DNA of 5,811 nt from Modestobacter sp. (GTDB lineage Bacteria > Actinomycetota > Actinomycetes > Mycobacteriales > Geodermatophilaceae): positions 1-5,811 of the forward strand of contig JAOPWO010000192.1 of the NCBI GenBank assembly GCA_025965635.1, in the 5' to 3' direction. The notes beneath the pieces were generated by a model. That model was not told where the DNA came from. It ran no database searches and was given only the letters and a program-made list of their open reading frames with translations. A program made the position numbers and the translations under genes. Shown here one piece after another: positions 1 to 5,170 of the stretch. How positions within the stretch are numbered: position 1 is the stretch's first letter; every line of letters begins with the position of its first letter.

Positions 1-470
1 TCGGGCATGGCGAGGACGGCGGCGTCCACGGGCTCGCCGTCCACCGCCGTCCGGCCGTCCGGCCGTGCCGCCACGCGGTGCACGGTGCGCTCCTGGGCCA
101 GGTCCAGGCCGGTGGCCAGGTCGGCCACCAGGCCGCGCAGCCCGCCCGCGCTGCCGTACCGCAGCGGACCGGTCGTCGTCCCGGTCAGCCCGGTCGGGCC
201 GGCGACGGCGAACGTGTCGGTCCACGGGCGGGCCAGCCCGCGGGTGACCCAGTCGGCGACGACGGCGCCGAACGGCGAGCCCTCGGGCACCGTGAGGTAG
301 GAGGCCCCGAGGTCGACCGGCCGCCCGTGCAGGGTGCGGCCGCCCATCCGGCCGCCGGGGCGGCGGCCCCGGTCGAGCACCCGGACGGCGAGCCCGGCGT
401 CGGTCAGGGCCCGGGCGCACGCGACGCCGGAGATGCCAGCGCCGATGACCGTCGTCCCGCGGCTGTCCAC
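1..470 (-). CDS. Renalase-like NAD(P)/FAD-dependent oxidoreductase, N-terminal part (cut by window edge)
   Basis: The 156 visible residues hold a Rossmann dinucleotide-binding fold at the extreme N-terminus: VIGAGISG (residues 8-15, glycines 10, 12 and 15), then a beta-alpha-beta unit ending in the acidic Asp33 (VLDRG) expected to hold the ribose of FAD. A second flavin motif follows, RRPGGRMGGR (36-45), then DLGASYLT (53-60). This order is typical of renalase-like / amine-oxidase-type flavoproteins, usually a little over 300 residues long, so roughly half is present. The reaction and substrate cannot be read from this part; oxidation of an amine or reduced nicotinamide-type substrate in the cytoplasm is a family-level guess. 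No signal peptide is seen. The GTG start at 468-470 is chosen because the Rossmann strand begins seven residues later and an AGGA lies 7 bases upstream. The gene is divergent from the methyltransferase gene. Family fairly sure, function not. Confidence 0.85.
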   Translation of the reverse strand, partial: MDSRGTTVIGAGISGVACARALTDAGLAVRVLDRGRRPGGRMGGRTLHGRPVDLGASYLTVPEGSPFGAVVADWVTRGLARPWTDTFAVAGPTGLTGTTTGPLRYGSAGGLRGLVADLATGLDLAQERTVHRVAARPDGRTAVDGEPVDAAVLAMP

Positions 471-490
471 GGACCGATCCTGCTCGGTCC
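471..490 (-). promoter_or_regulatory. Inverted repeat presenting the ribosome binding site of the flavoprotein gene in its loop
   Basis: Read on the minus strand, GGACCGA and TCGGTCC form a perfect 7-bp inverted repeat around the 6-base loop GCAGGA, and the GTG start follows immediately. The loop carries the only Shine-Dalgarno-like AGGA. It could be an RNA hairpin that displays the binding site or an operator overlapping the start. At this G+C content 7-bp repeats arise by chance fairly often, so only the position makes it notable. Confidence 0.35.
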
Positions 491-514
491 CCGGCCGTCC
501 TGCTCCCCGAACCA

Positions 515-542
515 CCCCGCCGCCGCCTCGATCCCGGCGGGG
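515..542 (+). repeat. 8-bp inverted repeat upstream of the methyltransferase, touching its ribosome binding site
   Basis: CCCCGCCG (515-522) and CGGCGGGG (535-542) are perfect reverse complements around a 12-base spacer. The right arm covers the first two bases of the GGAGGAG (541-547) that serves the start at 557. In mRNA the stem could limit access to that site. It may be chance in such GC-rich DNA. No convincing -35/-10 pair was seen in this 86-base divergent gap. Confidence 0.25.
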
Positions 543-556
543 AGGAGCGGGCGGGC

Positions 557-1378
557 ATGATCGCGTGCGTGTCCGCGCATCCCGAGGTGATCATCGACCC
601 CGCCGACGAGCGGGTGGCCGACTTCCGCGACCTGGTCGCCGGCGACCGCCGTCCGGGCACCGAGCGGGGCACCGGCCCGGTGATCGTCGAGGGTGTGCCG
701 GCGGTCGAGCGGCTGCTGGCCTCGCCGTACCGGATCCGCAGCGTCTTCGGCATCCCCGGCCGGGTGTCCGGCCTGTCGCTGCCCGACGGCGTCGCCGCCT
801 ACGAAGCCGACCGGTGGGTGCTGTCGGAGGTCATCGGCTTCCGGCTCACGCGCGGCGTGCTCGCCTCGGCCGACCGTCGCCCGCCGCTCGACCTGGACGA
901 CGTGCTGTTCGGTCCCGACCCGTCCGCACCGCGTCGACTCGCCGTGCTGGAGGGGCTCAACGACCACGAGAACATCGGGTCGATCGCCCGGTCGGCAGTT
1001 GCCCTGGGCGTCGACGCGCTGCTGCTGGACCCCACCTGCGCCGATCCGCTGTACCGGCGGTGCGTCCGGGTGTCGATGGGACACGTGCTGTCGCTGCCGA
1101 TCGCGGTGCTGGGCGACTGGCCCGGTGGCCTGACCCGGCTGCACGACGCCGGCTACCGCACGGTCGCGCTGACCCCGGCCGACGACGCGGTCGACCTCGC
1201 GGAGGTCGATCCCCGAGTCCACCCACGCACCGCGCTGCTGCTGGGCGCCGAGGGGCCGGGGCTCACCCCGGCCGCACAGTCGGCGGCGCAGGTGCGCGCC
1301 CGCATCCCGATGCGCGGCGGGGTGGACTCGCTGGGTGTGGCCGCCGCCGCGGCCATCGGGTTCGCCACCCTGCGCTAG
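557..1378 (+). CDS. TrmH/SpoU-family RNA 2'-O-ribose methyltransferase
   Basis: A 273-residue protein that should methylate a ribose 2'-OH in tRNA or rRNA using S-adenosylmethionine, through the SPOUT trefoil-knot fold. The three SpoU motifs are in order in the C-terminal half: motif 1 NDHENIGSIARSA (135-147, with Asn139 and the catalytic-type Arg145), motif 2 LLLGAEGPGL (227-236) and motif 3 IPMRGGVDSLGVAAAAAI (250-267). Residues 1-125 form the N-terminal substrate-binding region common to the longer members. Motif 3 normally reads SLN-V; here Asn is replaced by Gly260, directly confirmed as a GGT codon. The ATG at 557 has GGAGGAG nine bases upstream; a GTG at 569 is possible but has no better site. 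The target nucleotide cannot be assigned, so no gene symbol is given. It faces the stress gene tail-to-tail with a 34-base gap. Confidence 0.93.
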   Translation: MIACVSAHPEVIIDPADERVADFRDLVAGDRRPGTERGTGPVIVEGVPAVERLLASPYRIRSVFGIPGRVSGLSLPDGVAAYEADRWVLSEVIGFRLTRGVLASADRRPPLDLDDVLFGPDPSAPRRLAVLEGLNDHENIGSIARSAVALGVDALLLDPTCADPLYRRCVRVSMGHVLSLPIAVLGDWPGGLTRLHDAGYRTVALTPADDAVDLAEVDPRVHPRTALLLGAEGPGLTPAAQSAAQVRARIPMRGGVDSLGVAAAAAIGFATLR

Positions 1379-1381
1379 TCC

Positions 1382-1407
1382 GGTCCCGTCCAGGAGAGGA
1401 CGTGGCC
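1382..1407. terminator. Possible bidirectional terminator hairpin between convergent genes
   Basis: The 34-base gap between two converging stop codons is almost filled by an imperfect hairpin: CGTCC (1387-1391) pairs with GGACG (1398-1402) around the loop AGGAGA, and after one C/T mismatch four more pairs (one G-T wobble) extend it to 1382/1407. No T-run follows on either strand, which is common for actinobacterial terminators but weakens the call. Confidence 0.4.
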
Positions 1408-1412
1408 CTCGA

Positions 1413-1886
1413 TCAGAAGCGCAGCGAGAGGCGGGCCAGTCGGGCCCGCGCGTCCTCGGCGAACTGCGGGTCGCACAGCAGCTCGTACCGGCTGGCCACC
1501 ACCTGGCTGGTGCTGGTGAAGTCGCGCTTGCCCTGGGTGGCGGCGTACCCGACGGCGCCGAACACCGCGCCGAACACCAGGCCGATGAGCAGGCCGGAGA
1601 GCACCGAACCGAACCAGCTGCTGCCGTCGGGGGCGAAGATGCCCAGCAGCACGCCCACGAAGAGACCGAACCAGGCGCCGCTCGCCGCGCCGGCGCCGAT
1701 CGCCCGCCCCCAGTTGAGCCGGCCGGTGACCCGCTCGACCATCCGCAGGTCACTGCCGATGAGCGTCACGTTCTCGACCGGGAACTTCTCGTCGGCCAGG
1801 AAGTCGACCGCCCGCTGGGCCTGCTGGTAGTCGTCGTAGGCCCCGACCTGCACCCCGCCGAGGGGCATGGACACCGATGCCGCCAT
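1413..1886 (-). CDS. General stress protein family, small two-helix membrane protein (YflT/GSP17M-like N-terminal domain)
   Basis: A 157-residue protein. Residues 11-58 (VQVGAYDDYQQAQRAVDFLA, then ENVTLIGSDLRMVERVTG) match the short alpha/beta domain annotated as 'general stress protein' in actinobacteria, resembling B. subtilis GSP17M/YflT. Two glycine-rich hydrophobic helices follow, about 60-85 and 91-116, with small-residue spacing (GxxxG-type) suited to helix packing, separated by a short APDGSS turn. A cytoplasmic tail contains DFTSTSQVVASRYELLCDP (122-140). Both soluble parts probably lie on the same face of the membrane. The biochemical role is unknown; family members are associated with stress regulons. 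The ATG at 1884-1886 is chosen because GGAG sits six bases upstream and homology begins near residue 11; the frame stays open far upstream but that stretch is antisense-like and crosses the terminator and sepH. It is convergent with the methyltransferase and probably monocistronic. Confidence 0.88.
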   Translation of the reverse strand: MAASVSMPLGGVQVGAYDDYQQAQRAVDFLADEKFPVENVTLIGSDLRMVERVTGRLNWGRAIGAGAASGAWFGLFVGVLLGIFAPDGSSWFGSVLSGLLIGLVFGAVFGAVGYAATQGKRDFTSTSQVVASRYELLCDPQFAEDARARLARLSLRF

Positions 1887-1920
1887 GTCTGTCTCCGATC
1901 CGGGTCGGCCCGGGAAGCGG

Positions 1921-1939
1921 TGACCGGTCGGTCCGGTCA
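1921..1939 (-). promoter_or_regulatory. 7-bp inverted repeat in the leader of the stress gene (operator or leader hairpin)
   Basis: TGACCGG (1921-1927) and CCGGTCA (1933-1939) are exact reverse complements around TCGGT, 34 bases upstream of the stress-protein start and downstream of the proposed promoter. The size and spacing suit a dimeric repressor site or a small 5'-leader hairpin. A second one, CGGGCG-GA-CGCCCG at 1953-1966, lies just upstream. Chance occurrence is not excluded at this G+C. Confidence 0.3.
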
Positions 1940-1977
1940 TCCCGACGTCTCCCGGGCGGACGCCCGTCATCCACCGG

Positions 1978-2003
1978 AACGACGGCGGACCGCACGCTGT
2001 TCC
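1978..2003 (-). promoter_or_regulatory. Candidate ECF-sigma (SigR/SigH-like) promoter for the general stress gene
   Basis: On the minus strand GGAAC (complement of 1999-2003) is followed after exactly 18 bases by GTT (complement of 1978-1980). This fits the GGAA(T/C)-N18/19-GTT pattern known for actinobacterial thiol- and heat-stress sigma factors of the SigR/SigH type. It lies about 90 bases upstream of the stress-protein start, just past the hairpin ending sepH, so it would give the stress gene its own transcript. The same element is symmetrical (CGGAAC...GTTCCG) and reads equally on the plus strand, so it might instead be a protein-binding palindrome. The motif is short; call is tentative. 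Confidence 0.4.
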
Positions 2004-2012
2004 GTTGGCCCT

Positions 2013-2048
2013 CCGAGGGGGCCATGTTGGCCGACATGGCCCCCTCGG
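2013..2048 (-). terminator. Strong perfect 15-bp stem-loop, probable sepH terminator
   Basis: CCGAGGGGGCCATGT (2013-2027) and ACATGGCCCCCTCGG (2034-2048) are perfect reverse complements around the 6-base loop TGGCCG. The hairpin begins 8 bases beyond the sepH stop codon and lies upstream of the stress-gene promoter candidate. A 15-bp perfect stem is not expected by chance in a window of this size even at this G+C. No T-run follows on the minus strand (AGGGCC follows), so it would be a U-less, GC-driven terminator of the kind often proposed in actinomycetes. It might alternatively be a dispersed genomic palindrome. Confidence 0.75.
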
Positions 2049-2056
2049 GAGGTCCC

Positions 2057-2989
2057 TCAGCGGTGCCGGCGGACCCCGAAGACGATGTCCTCCCAGGCCG
2101 GGATGCGGGCGCGCGGGTCCTCGGTCTCGCCGTCCAGCCGGCCGAGGACGACGGTGTCGCGGGTGGCGAGGTCGTCGTCCGGCCCGGCGGTGCCGGCGAG
2201 TCCGTCGTCCAGCAGGTCGGCGTCGGTGGCCGGGACCCGGACGTCCTCGGCCGGCTCGTCGGCGTCGTCCCCGGAGTCGGCAGGCGGTGCCTCGCCGTCG
2301 GCCTCGGGAGCCGCGTGCCCGGCCGCTCGGACCACCGAGATGGGCCGCCGCGGGTCGGCCGCGGGTGTGCCGGCCGGGACGTCGGGGACGACGCGGACCA
2401 GCCGGGTGCCCTCCGCGAAGTCGGTGGTCGCGGCGTCGACCGGCGTCACCGTCTTGGCCGGCAGGTCGAAGCTCCACAGGGTCGTGCCCGACTTGTGCCC
2501 GGCGCGCCAGGCCGCCTGGACCTGCCAGGTCCCGTCGTCGGTGCGGTGCGCGTCCCAGCGGACGGCGTCCAGGTCGGCACCGAGCAGCCGCAGCCGGTCG
2601 GACATGAACTGCTCCAGCGGCACCGACGGCGTGCCTTCCGAGAGGCGGACCCGGGCGTCGCGGGCCTGCTCGGCGACCCGGGTGCGCTCCTGCAGCACCG
2701 GGTGCGCGAACCGCATGATCCGTTCCACCGAGGTGCCCGAGGCGCTGGCCACCTCCTCCGGGGTCTCCCCGGCGCGGATCCGGGCCTGGATCACCCGGGG
2801 CGGCAGCGAGTTGCCGACCTCGATCTCGATCTGGGCGACGCGGTGCGCGTCACCGCGCGCCGCGGCCCGCAGTCGGTCGTCGACGGGCACGAGGAACCGC
2901 TCGGTCGGATCGGGGGCATCCGGCCCGTCGGGTGCGAACACCAGGTGCTTGCCGTCGTCGGAGAGGGCCACGAGGCGCAGGGAGCGCAT
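2057..2989 (-). CDS. sepH: SepH, actinobacterial cell-division (FtsZ-interacting) protein
   Basis: A 310-residue cytoplasmic protein of the SepH family (formerly DUF3071). In Streptomyces and Mycobacterium SepH binds FtsZ and promotes filament assembly and Z-ring formation. The N-terminus MRSLRLVALSDDGKHLVF (1-18) and the run VPVDDRLRAAARGDAHRVAQ (34-53) are family signatures. A helix-turn-helix-like segment follows at about 66-94 (VIQARIRAGETPEEVASASG, then SVERIMRF), the region linked to FtsZ binding. Residues 125-184 make the second conserved block (DAVRWDAHR, GTWQVQAAWRAG, WSFD). Then comes a low-complexity, Asp/Glu/Ala/Pro-rich linker (about 205-275) and the conserved C-terminal tail RARIPAWEDIVFGVRR (293-308). 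The ATG at 2989 is chosen over one 31 codons upstream because family homology starts exactly here and GGAGG lies eight bases before it. Transcription diverges from the amidotransferase, and the gene ends just before a strong hairpin. Confidence 0.93.
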   Translation of the reverse strand: MRSLRLVALSDDGKHLVFAPDGPDAPDPTERFLVPVDDRLRAAARGDAHRVAQIEIEVGNSLPPRVIQARIRAGETPEEVASASGTSVERIMRFAHPVLQERTRVAEQARDARVRLSEGTPSVPLEQFMSDRLRLLGADLDAVRWDAHRTDDGTWQVQAAWRAGHKSGTTLWSFDLPAKTVTPVDAATTDFAEGTRLVRVVPDVPAGTPAADPRRPISVVRAAGHAAPEADGEAPPADSGDDADEPAEDVRVPATDADLLDDGLAGTAGPDDDLATRDTVVLGRLDGETEDPRARIPAWEDIVFGVRRHR

Positions 2990-3289
2990 GAGGGCGACCT
3001 CCAGGGCTGGGTCGGGGAGGTCCGGGGGAGCGGACCAGTCCCGCGAGGCTATCTGCGCAACACCAGCCCCACCGGCAGACACGCCCGGTGCGGCGCGTCG
3101 GCTCGACAGTCGGTCTGCCGCGCTGTTGCACGCTGCGTGATCGCGCGGTCGCTGTCAACCGACCGCCGTGCCGGAGTGGCTCCTCCGGTGCCGCCCTGGG
3201 CCGGTGGGTCACGTGCCGGTAACACCCGGCGGGCATGGTGGCACGGACGTCCGAGCCGGCGCCCTGGCGGCGGACGGGAGGGGGCTCGC
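2990..3289. other. Divergent intergenic region between sepH and the amidotransferase
   Basis: About 300 bases with no supportable gene; open frames here are extensions or shadows of the flanking genes. It must carry the leaders and promoters for both directions. I found no persuasive housekeeping -35/-10 pair. An 8-bp repeat CGGCAGAC (3073-3080) / GTCTGCCG (3113-3120) encloses a smaller GTCG-GCT-CGAC hairpin (3097-3107), and a CACGTG lies at 3211-3216. GGGAGGGGG at 3276-3284 is the ribosome binding site of the downstream gene. Confidence 0.6.
3145..3166. promoter_or_regulatory. 7-bp inverted repeat in the sepH/amidotransferase divergent region
   Basis: GCGGTCG (3145-3151) and CGACCGC (3160-3166) are perfect reverse complements around the AT-richer 8-base spacer CTGTCAAC. 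The 22-bp dyad lies 124 bases upstream of the amidotransferase start and 156 upstream of the sepH start. It could be an operator; no regulator family can be assigned, and chance is not excluded. Confidence 0.25.
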
Positions 3290-5074
3290 GTGTGCGGCAT
3301 CTCGGGTGAGGTCAGGTTCGACGGCGGCATCGCGGACGCGGCGGCGGTCGCGGCGATGTGCGACCAGTTGGCGCGGCGTGGGCCGGACGGCTCCGGGCAG
3401 TGGCAGGCCGGACCGGTCGCCCTGGGGCACCGCCGGCTGAAGATCATCGACCTGACCGACGCCGGCGCGCAGCCGATGATCGACCCGGAGCTCGGGCTGA
3501 CGATGGTCTTCAACGGGATCATCTACAACTACCGGGAACTACGGGCCGAGCTGCAGGCCGCCGGCTACCGGTTCTTCTCCAGCTCAGACAGCGAGGTGGT
3601 GCTCAAGGCCTACCACCGCTGGGGCACCGCCTGCGTCGAGCGCTTCCTCGGCATGTTCGCCTTCGTGGTGGTCGAGCGGGCCACCGGCCGGGTGGTGCTG
3701 GGCCGCGACCGGCTGGGCATCAAGCCGCTGTACGTATCACGCGGTCCGGGGCGGGTGCGGTTCGCCTCGTCGCTGCCGGCCCTGGTCCGCGCGGGCGGGG
3801 TGGACACCAGCATCGACCCGGTCGCGCTGCACCACTACATGTCCTTCCACTCCGTCGTCCCCGCGCCGCGGACGATCCTGGCCGGGGTCGGCAAGCTGCC
3901 GCCGGCCACGGTGCGCACCTACGAACCCGACGGCCGCGAGTCCGACTGGGAGTACTGGCGGCCGGTGCACGAGCGCCGCGACGACCTGGCCGACCTGCAT
4001 CCGGTGGAGTGGCAGGAGCGGGTGCTGGAGTCGCTGCGGGTGGCGGTGCGCCGGCGGATGGTGGCCGACGTCCCGGTCGGCGTGCTGCTCTCCGGCGGGC
4101 TCGACTCCAGCCTGGTCGTGGGCCTGCTGGCCGAGGAGGGGCAACGCGACCTGGCGACGTTCTCCATCGGCTTCGAGGCGGTCGGCGAGCGCTCGGGCGA
4201 CGAGTTCGCCTACTCCGACGTCATCGCCGAGACCTTCGCGACCGACCACCACCGGCTGCTCGTGCCCACCGCCGACGTGCACGCCGGCCTGGACGGCGCG
4301 ATCGGGGCGATGGCCGAGCCGATGGTGAGCCACGACGCGGTGGCCTTCTACCTGCTCGCCCAGCAGGTCAGCCAGCACGTCACGGTGGTGCAGAGCGGGC
4401 AGGGCGCCGACGAGGTGCTGGCCGGCTACGACTGGTACCCGCCGCTGGACGGCGTCCCGGTCGAGCAGGCCGTCGACGCCTACGCCCGGGTGTTCATCGA
4501 CCGGCCGCACGACGCGCTGGCACGGATCCTCACCGAGCGGTGGATGGTGACCGAGGACGTGAGCCGGGCGTTCGTCGCCGACCACTTCGCCCGCCCGGGC
4601 GCGGACACCACGCTGGACCGGGCACTGCGGCTGGACTCGACGATCATGCTGGTCGACGACCCGGTGAAACGCGTCGACAACATGACGATGGCCTGGGGCC
4701 TGGAGGCCCGGGTGCCGTTCCTGGACCACGAGTTCGTCGAGCTGGTCGCCGCGGTACCGCCCGCGCTGAAGTTGATGCACGATGGGAAGGGCGTGCTCAA
4801 GGACGCGGCCCGCACGGTGGTCCCGGCCGACGTGATCGACCGGCCCAAGGGGTACTTCCCGGTGCCGGCGATCATCGACCTGCACGGTGAGTACCTGGAG
4901 ACGGTGCGCGCAGCGCTGCACGCACCGGAGGCCCGGGAGCGTGGTCTGTTCCGCACCGACTACACCGACCGGCTGCTGGCCGACCCGAACACGCACCGCA
5001 CCACCCTGGGCTCCAACCAGCTGTGGCAGGTCGGCCTGCTGGAGCTGTGGCTGCAGCGGCACGGCATCCGCTGA
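3290..5074 (+). CDS. asnO: N-acetylglutaminylglutamine amidotransferase (NAGGN osmolyte synthesis, asparagine-synthase family)
   Basis: A 594-residue class II glutamine amidotransferase that uses glutamine nitrogen and ATP to amidate N-acetylglutaminylglutamine, giving the osmoprotectant NAGGN. Glutaminase domain, about 2-190: Cys2 is the nucleophile after Met removal (MCGISGEVRFDG), with RRGPDG (29-34), LGHRRLKIID (45-54), VFNGIIYNY (73-81) and SDSE (99-102). Synthetase domain, about 235-594: the PP-loop LLSGGLDSS (266-274), FSIGFE (291-296), VVQSGQGADEVLAGY (366-380), then DDPVKRVDNMTMAWGLEARV (456-475) and RPKGYFPVPA (518-527). The pattern is close to the NAGGN subfamily rather than to ordinary AsnB: SLPALVRAGGVDTSIDPVAL and MSFHSVVPAPRTI (184-196) are characteristic. 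Length is normal and no key residue is missing. The start is GTG, fixed by the invariant Cys2 and by GGGAGGGGG five bases upstream. The family usually has Cys at residue 5; here it is Ser. Confidence 0.93.
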   Translation: MCGISGEVRFDGGIADAAAVAAMCDQLARRGPDGSGQWQAGPVALGHRRLKIIDLTDAGAQPMIDPELGLTMVFNGIIYNYRELRAELQAAGYRFFSSSDSEVVLKAYHRWGTACVERFLGMFAFVVVERATGRVVLGRDRLGIKPLYVSRGPGRVRFASSLPALVRAGGVDTSIDPVALHHYMSFHSVVPAPRTILAGVGKLPPATVRTYEPDGRESDWEYWRPVHERRDDLADLHPVEWQERVLESLRVAVRRRMVADVPVGVLLSGGLDSSLVVGLLAEEGQRDLATFSIGFEAVGERSGDEFAYSDVIAETFATDHHRLLVPTADVHAGLDGAIGAMAEPMVSHDAVAFYLLAQQVSQHVTVVQSGQGADEVLAGYDWYPPLDGVPVEQAVDAYARVFIDRPHDALARILTERWMVTEDVSRAFVADHFARPGADTTLDRALRLDSTIMLVDDPVKRVDNMTMAWGLEARVPFLDHEFVELVAAVPPALKLMHDGKGVLKDAARTVVPADVIDRPKGYFPVPAIIDLHGEYLETVRAALHAPEARERGLFRTDYTDRLLADPNTHRTTLGSNQLWQVGLLELWLQRHGIR

Positions 5075-5088
5075 CCGTCCGTCCTGCT

Positions 5089-5121
5089 GCGGCCGGCGGT
5101 CAGTCCCGGCCCTCCGGCCGC
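5089..5121 (+). repeat. GC-rich inverted repeat between the amidotransferase and the propeller-protein gene
   Basis: GCGGCCGG (5089-5096) and CCGGCCGC (5114-5121) pair perfectly around a 17-base loop, in the 96-base gap beginning 14 bases after the amidotransferase stop. An overlapping alternative stem pairs CGGCGG (5094-5099) with CCGCCG (5118-5123). It could be a partial terminator or processing element adjusting downstream expression, but no T-run follows and it may be chance. Confidence 0.3.
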
Positions 5122-5160
5122 CGATGCAGAGCCCGACCGCCCGTATCGGTCCCGACCCCG

Positions 5161-5169
5161 AGGAGGTGA
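5161..5169 (+). promoter_or_regulatory. Near-ideal Shine-Dalgarno sequence for the propeller-protein gene
   Basis: AGGAGGTGA complements the 16S rRNA 3' end over nine bases, with the ATG at 5171. It is the strongest ribosome binding site in the window and fixes the start of the gene cut by the right edge. It suggests efficient translation even though the gene may share a transcript with the amidotransferase. Confidence 0.75.
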
Positions 5170-5170
5170 G

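Noticed and set aside
334..1830. Long plus-strand frame (498 codons) and opposite minus-strand frame (404-1753) over the methyltransferase
   Set aside because: Both are shadows of the methyltransferase and stress gene; the translations are Arg/Ala/Gly-rich without domains.
3047..3052. TAGCCT on the minus strand as a -10 box for sepH
   Set aside because: The correctly spaced upstream hexamer (CGGTGG) does not resemble a -35 element.
2990..3082. Longer sepH start at 3082 adding 31 residues
   Set aside because: The SepH family begins at MRSLRLV, the ATG at 2989 has GGAGG at eight bases, and the extension shows no family similarity.
1335..3140. 601-codon plus-strand open frame across the stress gene and sepH
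   Set aside because: Low-complexity Arg/Ser/Pro/Ala translation with no motif, antisense to two recognised genes.
3126..3154. TTGCAC at 3126-3131 as a -35 box for the amidotransferase
   Set aside because: No TAnnnT-like -10 box lies 16-18 bases downstream, so no promoter is called.
1877..3289. In-frame upstream extension of the amidotransferase to give a protein over 1000 residues
   Set aside because: The class II amidotransferase needs Cys at position 2 after Met removal, a good ribosome binding site precedes the GTG at 3290, and the upstream part is antisense to sepH and the stress-gene leader.
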